Position numbers and translations under genes: made by a program
Shown here: piece by piece, positions 25,889-33,717 of the stretch
How the letters are laid out: each line of letters begins with the position of its first letter
Position numbering within the stretch: position 1 is the stretch's first letter
Assembly (NCBI GenBank): GCA_012103455.1
Contig: WLWT01000001.1
Span: 620,001 to 684,000, forward strand
DNA from: Gammaproteobacteria bacterium
Lineage (GTDB): Bacteria; Pseudomonadota; Gammaproteobacteria; HK1
Direction: 5' to 3'
Length of the DNA stretch: 64,000 nt
The notes under the pieces: model-generated
Databases searched by the model: none
What the model saw: only the letters and a program-made list of their open reading frames with translations
Told to the model about the DNA's origin: nothing

Positions 25889-26990
25889 CTTCGGCAAAAA
25901 ATTACCCGACACAAATTAATAAAATGTGTTATAGTGATGCTATGAAAAAGACAGACGGTCGCTCACTGCCCCATTCCGCGCGAGAAGCCATCCGCAGGCA
26001 CGCGGTTGCGCAAGTATTATCGGGTGAAAGCCCTGAAAAAGTAATTAAAGCCCTCGGATTTCATCGTTCTTGCATTGACGATTGGTTATCCAGATATGAG
26101 CAAGGTGGTGAACAGGCGCTGTCTACCGGTAAGATCACGTGCCGCCCAAGAAAGTGTCCCGATGAATATGCGGATCGCTTACGTGAACGGGTTAAAACGA
26201 ATCCGTTGCAATTGGACTTTCACGATGCCCTGTGGACGCGCTCGATGATTCAGATATGACTGAAAGACAAATTTGGCATCGAAGTCAGCGAGCGCTCGGT
26301 GGGCAATATCCTGTCTCGTTTGGGGATGAGTGCGCAGCGCCCTGGGTTTAAGGCATACGAGCCAGACCCTGATCAGGTTAAGGTATGGTTAAAAGAAACT
26401 TGGCCTGAAGTACAACGAGAAGCGAAAAGGCGGCGAGCGCAGGTCTATTTTGGCGACGAATCGACGATCCGGTCGGATTATCATCGTGGTACCACTTGGG
26501 GGGTACGGGGTGATACGCCGGTTGTAGCGAAAACGGGTCGGCGCTTTAGCGTGAATAGGCTGTCAGCCGTTTCGCCGAAGGGTCACCTGCGTTTCATGGT
26601 AACCGAATCACGGGTAACCGCAGACGTTTTTATCGACTTTCTAAGGCGTTTGTTGCACAACGCCAAGCGATCGGTCTATTGGGTTGTTGATGGCCATCCA
26701 ATTCATCGAACCAAGAAGGTGCAAGAATTTGTCCGCAATAGCCAAGGGAGGCTCACGTTAGTATTGCTACTGCCGTATTCACCGGAACTCAATCCTGATG
26801 AACGGGTATGGCATCACGTAAAAAGCCAACGAATTGGGCGGACAGTGGTGGCTACAAAGGAGCAACGGGTGGCCTTGGCTCGTTCGGTGTTGCACTCACT
26901 GCAACAGAATACGCAAATAATTAAACGGTTTTTCTATGAAAAGCATGTCAGATATATTCTGAATTAATGTCGGGTAATTTTTTTCCGAAT
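25889..26990 (+). mobile_element. IS630-family element, copy A
   Basis: Terminal repeats ttcggcaaaaaattacccga and its near complement (tcgggtaatttttttccgaa) bound about 1.1 kb, flanked by TA on both sides (25887-25888, 26991-26992), the standard IS630 target. It inserted between the ribosome site and the start codon of the methyltransferase cassette. A second copy in reverse orientation is at 54301-55402. Confidence 0.88.
25942..26967 (+). pseudogene. IS630-family transposase with in-frame TGA
   Basis: The N-terminal HTH part (SAREAIRRHAVAQVLSGES ... CIDDWLSRYEQGG) and the DDE part (YFGDESTIRSDYHRGTTWG, DGHPIHRTKKVQ, LPYSPELNPDERVWHHVK) are in one frame, interrupted only by TGA at 26257-26259 between MIQI and LKDKFG. 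The same TGA is present in copy B. Either both derive from one already mutated element or the codon is read through. Confidence 0.85.
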
Positions 26991-26996
26991 TAGTAT

Positions 26997-27464
26997 ATGA
27001 GTAAGTTTAAAGCGGAAGTTAAGAAAGGACAGCGCTTTGAATTTGGGAAGAACTGGCAAAGTTTCTTATCAACATTAACAGATGAGAGAATTCGAATAGC
27101 CGAGACTTCAATAAAAGAGATGCTGCGAATTGACAATCTGAACGGCAGAACAGTTTTGGACATTGGCTCTGGGAGTGGATTGTTTTCATTAGCGGCACGC
27201 AACCTCGGGGCAAGAATTCATTCATTTGACTATGATCCAGCATCAGTAGCTTGTACACGGGAACTTCGCTCACGATATTTCTCTGACGATCTCAATTGGA
27301 TTATTGAAGAAGGTTCTGTTCTGGATAAGGAGTTCCTCCAATCACTAGGCAGCTTTGACATTGTTTATTCCTGGGGCGTTTTGCATCATACAGGGAACAT
27401 GTGGTCTGCTATTGAAAACGCTCCTTCTCTTGTAAAGAAGAATGGCGCGCTCTTTATGGCGATA
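26997..27464 (+). pseudogene. class I SAM-dependent methyltransferase, 5' part
   Basis: The N-terminal 156 codons of a methyltransferase that is probably an integron cassette. Motif I is [21 protein letters not shown] (about 58-78), motif II carries the acidic IHSFDYD, and [20 protein letters not shown] is motif IV. An IS630-type element inserted at TA 27463-27464 in codon ATA. Joining the flanks (M-A-I | Y-N-D-Q-G) restores the frame. The open frame past 27464 reads IS sequence. Before insertion of copy A the start had an aggaga box about 13 bases upstream. Confidence 0.8.
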
Positions 27465-28577
27465 TACCCATCACACTTCAAGATGCGAACATCGGTGCAT
27501 TAATAATGTGAAACCTATCAGTGATTCTTTTTCTCAATAAAATCTTTCGTCTTCCAATGCGCTTGAAAAAATTCAAAGAGGCTTCCCGAAAATCTACAAA
27601 CTTCTCATAGTACCGATTATAAGTAACCGCTTCATGCATCATTTTCCAAAGTCGCTCAATTGGATTTAAATTCGGTGAATAGGGCGGCAAATAGTGTAAT
27701 TTAATGTTTGAGTCCTTGGCATAAGACTGAACGTCTTTGCTCTTATGATAAGCCGCATTATCCCAAATTACATGAATTTCTTTCTCTGGTGTATGCCGTT
27801 TGCGTAGAGATTTTAGAAAAGATTTAATGGTTTGCGCATTCACTCGCTCAACTTCAGTGTGGATTATTGTGTGACCATCCAAAGATACAGCACCAATGAA
27901 ATTCAATCGTGCTTGACGAGCCGTTGTGGCAATATTCTTTCGAGTGCCTCTTAAAATCCATCCATAAGCCAACCGTGTTTGATACTGCGGATGAAAACTG
28001 TCCGAGAAATAGATTAAACCCTTGTTTTTAGCGTTTTTCGAAAGATGTTCATATTCCTTGACAAACGCTTTTTGCGCCTGTGCGTTTGCTTTCGCTGGCA
28101 CTGCATGAGGCTTCTTATGGCAGACATTATTGCGATGCAGCCATTTTGTCATGCCGCTTACACTGTAAACCTTACCAACATTCAACTTCACATAAGTGCA
28201 AATGTCCTTAGCATAAGGATAAGTCATTCCTTCTATGTGTTTAACGAGCTTTGCTGTTTCATTCTCGTCTCAATCACTTTTGCTGCCTCCGTTTTCGGGC
28301 TTCAGCTTAGCTTTAGAAAAGTAATCATCGATAGGGCGTCTAATAGTCTCATCATCTAAAAGCAAAATCCTAGAAATTTCTGAATAACTATAACCCTCAT
28401 CAAAAGCTAAAACCGCTTTTATTCGGTCTCGAATACGCCCATCTCTCTCTTTACGATGAGATTTTATGAGTTCATCGCGCTCGCTGGGTATTAAATGATT
28501 GTTCATAAGCTTATTTTGACCATAATCAGCTAGCTAATATAAGTATTCTATATTCGCATTTTCAATGGCGATGGGTA
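27465..28577 (-). mobile_element. IS630-family element, second type
   Basis: Ends tacccatcacacttcaagat and, complemented, tacccatcgccattgaaaat bound 1113 bases with TA on each side (27463-27464 and 28578-28579). It differs from copies A and B in ends and transposase. It splits the methyltransferase cassette. Confidence 0.88.
27478..28506 (-). pseudogene. IS630-family transposase, second type, with in-frame TGA
   Basis: Residues read MNNHLIPSERDELIKSHRKE ... ISRILLLDDETIRR (HTH) then SKSD, a TGA (28270-28272), and DENETAKLVKHIEG onward, all in one frame. The catalytic part has IYFSDSFHPQYQ (Asp, with Ser in place of the usual Glu/Asp neighbour), VIWDNAAYHKSKDV and YLPPYSPNLNPIERLWK. As in copies A and B, the only disruption is one TGA between the HTH and the DDE parts. 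Confidence 0.85.
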
Positions 28578-28933
28578 TATACAACGATCAGGGCAGAACT
28601 TCGAGGCTTTGGCGAAAAGTGAAGGAGTTTTACTGTTCAGGGATTTTTGGAAAGACAACCGTTTCTTGCATCTTCATTCCCTATTTTTTTCGAGAGCACT
28701 ATTAGCATCACTTTTTAGAAGAAAAAACGTATTTGCCGAATATAAAAAAACAGAGGTATGTCGATTACACACGATTGGTTTGACTGGCTAGGTGGTTTGC
28801 CATTTGAAGTTGCAACAGTTGATCAAGTGTTCCACTTCCTTCAGGAGAAAGGATTTTACTTACCAATATTAAGACGGCAAATGGCGGTTTAGGTAATAAT
28901 CAATTTGTTTTCGTTAGAAAATCAGGCCAATGA
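28578..28933 (+). pseudogene. class I SAM-dependent methyltransferase, 3' part
   Basis: Continuation of the gene at 26997. It reads YNDQGRTSRLWRKVKEFY, later ITHDWFDWLGGLPFEVATVDQVFHF and GLGNNQFVFVRKSGQ, which is the standard C-terminus of this methyltransferase family (..SRWHD..DWLGG.PFEVA..). A stop at about 28703 and at least two frameshifts follow the insertion, so decay went on after the IS event. It ends 20 bases before attC site 5. Confidence 0.7.
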
Positions 28934-28952
28934 GGTATAGCACTTGCGGAGT

Positions 28953-29026
28953 GGCTAACAAGGCATTGCACACTGGACTGCAATTCCGTTGCGCTCCATT
29001 GCCGCCAGTGAACTTGGTCGTTGATG
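28953..29026 (+). other. attC site 5
   Basis: From ggctaacaaggcattgcac via cactggactgcaat / attgccgccagtg pairing to aacttggtcGTTGATG (R' at 29020-29026). The right half closely resembles attC families of marine and soil chromosomal integrons (ccagtga-cttggtcgttg). Confidence 0.75.
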
Positions 29027-29099
29027 CTGTAGAAAAATCCGAGTTTTTGATAGATTAGTGGCGTTTTTCCATGATGCATCTGAGCTATGCTAAATTTCA

Positions 29100-29502
29100 T
29101 ACCCTACGATCATAATCAAGCAAAAATAGTGGCAATTAACTTTTTGGATCAGATTCAACCTGGCACATTTGAGCACGCAATTCATTATTTGACTTAAAGC
29201 GGCTTGCTCTAAGCGTGTTCTATCCGAGTTATAAAAATGATCTTGCCGGGCGGGCAGCCTATAAGCCGGCACTACTGCTAAAAATAATATTGTTTGCTTA
29301 CTCAAAAAGCATAATGAGCAGTCGAGAAATTCAATGGTGCTGCACTACTAATATAACTTTTATGGCACTAGCGTGCGATACGGTGCCGCATTATACAACC
29401 ATAGCGGTATTTGCGAGTGGGTTTACAAAAGAAATTCAACAAGTGTTCGAGCAGATATTGCTTGTCTGCCACGAAGACGGTCTATTACTAACCTGGCAAT
29501 AA
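29100..29502 (+). pseudogene. IS1182/DUF772-type transposase N-terminal fragment
   Basis: In shifted frames the sequence reads FLDQIQPGTFEHAIHYL then FYPSYKNDLAGRAAYKPALLLKIILFAYSKSIMSSREIQWCC and FEQILLVCHEDGLL, the N-terminal DUF772 part of IS1182-type transposases. The DDE region is missing; the frame stops at 29502. It directly follows attC site 5, so this insertion may mark the present end of the array. Confidence 0.75.
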
Positions 29503-29544
29503 ACAGTATCTGCTATGCCGCATACCGAATTGTCTCGTGCTTAA

Positions 29545-30330
29545 AATAGGCGGTAACACGACCCGTTTTTTCTGTAACATTCACACGTGTGATGTCACTT
29601 TTTCTTTAACTGATCTTTGCTCCGCGTCGTCGGACCACTGTGCACACCGCTTTTTAAATCACAGTTTAAATATTCGTCAGGGTTCAGTTCTGGCGAATAG
29701 GACGGAAGATAGAATATTCTTATTCCATCTTCGTTTGCTTTAATCCCAAGCTTTGAATATCTTTACATGATGCACACGTAGATTGTCCAACACTAAAAAC
29801 ACTTTCCTTCCAGTAGCCTCAATCAATCTTTTACAAAATTCAATCAAGATATCTGCATTCATAGTGCCTTCAAACATCTTAAATCTAATTTTTCCCTGAT
29901 TAGTAATTGCTCAAATCATGTTCAATGAAGCGCGATTGGCGGTGATTCTAACAACAGGAGTCTTGCCTTTAGGCGCATAGCCTCGCTCGTGTTGACTATC
30001 ACTTCGTATGCCCGTTTCATCCCCCCAGTAAATCTCTGCGTTTTCTTTCTTTGCATGCAGTTGAAGAGCTGGGTAATCCGTATCCAACTATTGTTGTGCT
30101 TCTTTCGGATTTTGTTCATAAGCGCGTTTGGCCGGCTTCTGCGGTGTAAATCCCCAACGTTTCAGGTATTCACCTACTGTACGAATTGACACTTTCAAAC
30201 CTGTTTCTTGCTCACTTAAATCCATCACTGCTTTTCGAGTCCATAAGGTGAAAGGCAGTTTTAACTGAATTGCCGCTCTCACCAAGCCTGGCGTCATCGC
30301 GCGCATCCTCGAGCCCATTGGTAGTAGACC
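29545..30330 (-). pseudogene. IS630-family transposase remnant, third type
   Basis: On the minus strand the pieces QLKLPFTLWTRKAVMDLSEQETGLKVSIRTVGEYLKRWGFTPQKPAKRAYEQNPKEAQQ (30088-30339), then an IYWGDETGIRSDSQHERGYAPKGKTP-like region and IRIFYLPSYSPELNPDEYLN further down are separated by several stops and frameshifts. No clear ends or TA duplication could be fixed. It is a decayed copy of yet another IS630 type. Confidence 0.75.
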
Positions 30331-30626
30331 TGCGTGCACCGCCGCAGGCTCTGGCGAGTTGATGTGAACCGACTCGGTGCAGCCGCGAGCCGTAGGGCCA
30401 GCGTCCGTGCGTCAATCGCGCCGTTGCGCCTGTAGCTCTAGTGTTGTAGGCGCTCGGCTCCTCAAGGGTAGGCCCACCAGGTGACAAGGTGATGCGTCCC
30501 GCTGGACCGCGGACTAAAGACATTTCACCACTTTGCCGTAACTGCTTGCGGCAAGACCGATTTATGCGGCGCGCAGGACGCGCGCCGCATAAGCCAAGAG
30601 AAAGACTAAAAGCGCCCCCGCCCCTT
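30331..30626. other. intergenic stretch with hairpin at 30564-30590
   Basis: No gene seen. A perfect 11-bp stem (atgcggcgcgc/gcgcgccgcat, loop aggac) lies 37 bases after the stop of the minus-strand hydroxylase gene. It lacks a T-run on either strand, so a terminator role is only possible. Confidence 0.5.
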
Positions 30627-32918
30627 TTAAGCGCTCATCTGCTCACTGATAGGCAGGCGGGTGATGCGCTTGCCGGTGGCATTGAAGATGGCGTTGACCA
30701 GGGCCGGAGCATATGGCGGCACACCGGGCTCACCCGCACCGCATGGCTTCAGATCAACGAAGTCCTCCAGCACGTGCACCCGTATGTTGAGCGGTGCATC
30801 GGTCATCCGGGTGATCGGATAGTCGTGGAAGTTGCTCTGATCCACGGCGCCATCAGTGGTGGTGATCTTGCCGTGCATGGCGACCGAGTGACCGTAGATC
30901 ACCGCCCCTTCGAGCTGCTTGCGGACACCCTCGGGGTTCACGTAGCGGCCACAGTCGATGGCCATATCGACCTGCGGCACGTGAATGCTGCCATCGTTGC
31001 GGACCACAACATGCACAGCGGCGGCCACGTAGCTGTGAAACGCGCGGTGAACGGCCAAGCCTAGCCCATGGCCGTTAGGCAATTCTTTACCATAGCCGGA
31101 CTTCTCGGCCACACGGCGAAGTGCATTGGAAAGGCGCTTCGGCATGATCGGCCAATCGTCCACGGAGTCACCGTAGTTCCAATATTCCTCGACGCCATCC
31201 TTGGTGAGATCCATGACCTGCGCGTCACCGATCATCTCCAGCATGAGATCGAGAAAATCACGGCCACCGGCGGTGGCCAACTCATGCACGAAACCGTTCG
31301 TGGCGAAGGCGTGCTGGATGTTGTTCACCGAGCGGTACCAACCCACACGGGTGTGAATGTCCGCTTCACCGTTTTCGATGCGCAGGTTCTTGACTTCGTT
31401 GTACGGCGTGTCGATGAGGCCAAGTCCGTACTCGATACCGAAGCCGGTTTTCTGCGCCGGGTTCCAAAGACCGAGAATCGACGGCCACGAACCGCAGTGA
31501 TGCCAAGCAACACACTTACCGTCGGCATCCAGGCCCGCTTTCATGGCATGGGCGCTGGCGGCGTGGTAGTAACCGTTTTGGATCTCATCTTCGCGCGTCC
31601 ACTGCACCCGTACTGGCGTGCCGGTCATTTTCGAGAGAATCGCCGCTTCGCAGGCGAAGTCGGGTTTGGACTTACGGCCAAAACCGCCGCCCAGTAGTGT
31701 GGTGTTGCATTCGACGTCTTTGATGTCCACGCCAATGGCCTCGGCCACGTACTGGCGGGCTTGGTTGGGCGACTGGGTGGCAGCCCAAACCTGCACGGGA
31801 CGGCTATTCGCGTCCACGATGGCCGCTGGCGGCTCCATCGGCGTGTGAATGAAGTACGGTACGAAGTAATCGGACTCGACTACTTTCGCCGCGTTCTCAA
31901 GCGCGCCTTCCACGTCACCGCGGTTACGAATAACAGCGCCGCCGCCCTTGGCTGATTTCATCAGGGCTGCATCGAAGGTCTTGCTGGTATGCACGGCATT
32001 GGGGCCGGCCTCCCAATCGATCTTCAATTTCTTACGGCCTTCCATGACTGCCCAGGTGTTGCTGCCGAGCACTGCGATGCCGCCTAGGGCGCGGAATTCA
32101 GGGGCTTTGTCATCGGCAAGAGCCGGGATCTCCACCACCTTCTCGACGCCGGGGACTTTCAAGGCCTCGCTTGCATCAAAGGATTGCGCTTTGCCGCGGA
32201 ACACTGGCGAGCGGGCGATAACGGCGATGCGCATGCCGGGCATGGTCACGTCAGCGCCGTAGTTGGCACCGCCGGTGGTCATGTCGTAGTTGTCGATGCC
32301 CGGCAGGTCTTTACCGATGTAGATCCAGTTGGACGGATCTTTTAGCTTGGCTTGTTTCGGATCGACCTGAATGCCTTTGGCCTCTTCCACCACCTCACCG
32401 AAACCTAGCGAACGGCCAGTGGGTGAGTGATGCAGCCGGTGGCCCTGGGCATAGACTTCGGCGGCATCAACGCCCCATTTCCTAGCGGCGGCTTGCTCCA
32501 GCACTTGGCGGGCGGCGGCACCGAACTGGCGCATCAAGTCCAGGTGGTGGCGGGTGCTGCGCGAGCCATCGGTATTCTGTTTGTCCTTGCCAGCCGGATC
32601 GTATTTCTCCGGATCGCCGGGCGCCTGCCAGAGCTTGACCCGGTTCCAATCCGCTTCCATCTCATCGGCGAGGATCATGGGGATACCGGTGCGCACACCC
32701 TGCCCCATTTCAACGCGGATGGAAGTGATGGTCACGGTGCCATCGGGATCTATACCCACGAACAGATTCGGCTGAGCTGCCGCATTGGGTTCGCCTGCCG
32801 CCGCCATCACCGATTGAGTAAATGACAAGGGGGCTAATTGGGCACCGAGCACTAAAGCACCCGCGGCGCCTGTGCGTTTTAGAAAGTCACGCCGGCTTAC
32901 GTTACGAATTGTAGTCAT
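30627..32918 (-). CDS. molybdopterin-binding subunit of isoquinoline 1-oxidoreductase-type hydroxylase
   Basis: Large catalytic subunit of a xanthine-oxidase-family enzyme that hydroxylates N-heterocycles or oxidises aldehydes using molybdenum-cytosine dinucleotide. Residues 1-40 carry a Tat signal (SRRDFLKRTGAAGALVLGAQLAPLSF), and 763 residues fit the periplasmic IorB/aldehyde-dehydrogenase type. Family parts are TSIRVEMGQGVRTGIPMILADEM, VVESDYFVPYFIHTPMEPPAA, LLGGGFGRKSKPDF and the C-terminal CGAGEPGVPPYAPALVNAIFNATGKRI with the Glu base in GEPG. Only 1 base separates it from the iron-sulfur subunit gene. Electrons would pass to a cytochrome c or directly to the respiratory chain; no cytochrome gene is fused here. 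Confidence 0.93.
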   Translation of the reverse strand: MTTIRNVSRRDFLKRTGAAGALVLGAQLAPLSFTQSVMAAAGEPNAAAQPNLFVGIDPDGTVTITSIRVEMGQGVRTGIPMILADEMEADWNRVKLWQAPGDPEKYDPAGKDKQNTDGSRSTRHHLDLMRQFGAAARQVLEQAAARKWGVDAAEVYAQGHRLHHSPTGRSLGFGEVVEEAKGIQVDPKQAKLKDPSNWIYIGKDLPGIDNYDMTTGGANYGADVTMPGMRIAVIARSPVFRGKAQSFDASEALKVPGVEKVVEIPALADDKAPEFRALGGIAVLGSNTWAVMEGRKKLKIDWEAGPNAVHTSKTFDAALMKSAKGGGAVIRNRGDVEGALENAAKVVESDYFVPYFIHTPMEPPAAIVDANSRPVQVWAATQSPNQARQYVAEAIGVDIKDVECNTTLLGGGFGRKSKPDFACEAAILSKMTGTPVRVQWTREDEIQNGYYHAASAHAMKAGLDADGKCVAWHHCGSWPSILGLWNPAQKTGFGIEYGLGLIDTPYNEVKNLRIENGEADIHTRVGWYRSVNNIQHAFATNGFVHELATAGGRDFLDLMLEMIGDAQVMDLTKDGVEEYWNYGDSVDDWPIMPKRLSNALRRVAEKSGYGKELPNGHGLGLAVHRAFHSYVAAAVHVVVRNDGSIHVPQVDMAIDCGRYVNPEGVRKQLEGAVIYGHSVAMHGKITTTDGAVDQSNFHDYPITRMTDAPLNIRVHVLEDFVDLKPCGAGEPGVPPYAPALVNAIFNATGKRITRLPISEQMSA

Positions 32919-32919
32919 C

Positions 32920-33372
32920 TCACACCTCCGTGGCCGCGGTCTTTACCGCCGCGTAGATGCGCTGATAGGTACCGCAGCGGCAGATGTTGCCCGCCATGCC
33001 GTCGATGATCTCTTGCTCGGACGGATCGGGGTTTTGGTTGAGCAACGATGCGGCTTGCATGATTTGGCCGGACTGGCAGTAACCGCACTGCGGCACGTTG
33101 TGCGCCCGCCAGGCGCGCTGCACCGGGTGGTTGCCTTCGCCGTCCAGGCCTTCGATGGTGGTGACTGCGCGGTCTGCTGCCGCGGACATGGGCGTTATGC
33201 AACCGCGTACCGCTTGCCCTTCCACGTGTACGGTACATGCGCCACAAAGACCCATACCGCAGCCGAATTTGCTGCCGGTGAGCCCTAGCTCGTCGCGCAC
33301 AAACCACAAGATGGGCATGTTTGGATCGCCTGTGAATTGGCGATTCACACCATTGATCTTGACTGTGATCAC
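32920..33372 (-). CDS. (2Fe-2S)-binding subunit of isoquinoline 1-oxidoreductase-type hydroxylase
   Basis: Small electron-transfer subunit with two [2Fe-2S] clusters. The plant-ferredoxin-type cluster is CGMGLCGAC (Cys 38, 43, 46) with a further Cys at about 59, and the C-terminal cluster is CGYCQSGQ ... CRC. At 150 residues it is a stand-alone subunit. The start is a GTG (33370-33372) with a good gggagaag site 4 bases ahead. It has no Tat signal, so it is expected to travel with the large subunit. pqqA and the PQQ dehydrogenase lie upstream on the same strand. Confidence 0.94.
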   Translation of the reverse strand: MITVKINGVNRQFTGDPNMPILWFVRDELGLTGSKFGCGMGLCGACTVHVEGQAVRGCITPMSAAADRAVTTIEGLDGEGNHPVQRAWRAHNVPQCGYCQSGQIMQAASLLNQNPDPSEQEIIDGMAGNICRCGTYQRIYAAVKTAATEV

Positions 33373-33526
33373 TATGCTTCTCCCTGTTGACGGGTTACGC
33401 CTGGATGCCGGAGAGAGCCACTGTCAAAGGTGCTAGCGAAATCCAGGCGTAATAAGGGGCGCCGAGCATTCGACGCTTCGATTGTTTTCGGTCAGCGCTG
33501 CGGATATTCCGCAGGCTGAAACCGAA

Positions 33527-33554
33527 GAAGCCGCGGTGCGAAAACAGCGGCTTC
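33527..33554 (-). terminator. possible terminator after pqqA
   Basis: An 8-bp stem gaagccgc/gcggcttc with a 12-base loop. On the minus strand the stem ends in ttcggttt, a weak T-rich tail. It lies 12 bases after the pqqA stop codon, so it could separate pqqA from the hydroxylase genes. Confidence 0.5.
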
Positions 33555-33565
33555 AAGTTCGGCGC

Positions 33566-33640
33566 TTACCGGTTCGCGATGTACATCGTGATTTCGAAGC
33601 CGAAACGGATCTCGGTGAATTCCGGGGTTGTCCACTGCAT
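33566..33640 (-). CDS. pqqA: PQQ precursor peptide PqqA
   Basis: Twenty-four codons reading MQWTTPEFTEIRFGFEITMY followed by IANR. The Glu and Tyr that are cross-linked by PqqE to form pyrroloquinoline quinone are the E and Y of FEITMY, and the sequence matches the usual W-x-x-P-x-F-x-E/D-x-R-x-G-F-E-x-T-x-Y frame. A ggag box precedes the ATG at 33640 by 7 bases; another ATG lies two codons upstream. It follows the PQQ alcohol dehydrogenase gene by about 80 bases on the same strand. No pqqB, C, D or E is in the window, so the biosynthesis enzymes must lie elsewhere. Confidence 0.9.
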   Translation of the reverse strand: MQWTTPEFTEIRFGFEITMYIANR

Positions 33641-33717
33641 GATCATTCTCCTCTCACTCTCTTTCGAAGGGGACCGGCAGAGCGGGATGCCTGCCGGCAT
33701 GTTGTTAAAAAAAGCTG

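Noticed and set aside
22903..29026. CRISPR array
   Set aside because: The repeated palindromes differ in sequence and spacing and lie between genes; there are no regular spacers or cas genes.
30564..30590. 11-bp hairpin as an intrinsic terminator
   Set aside because: No T-run on either strand; kept only as a hairpin in an intergenic entry.
30489..31064. Long plus-strand frames inside the IorB gene
   Set aside because: GC-rich shadow frames opposite a strongly conserved molybdenum hydroxylase.
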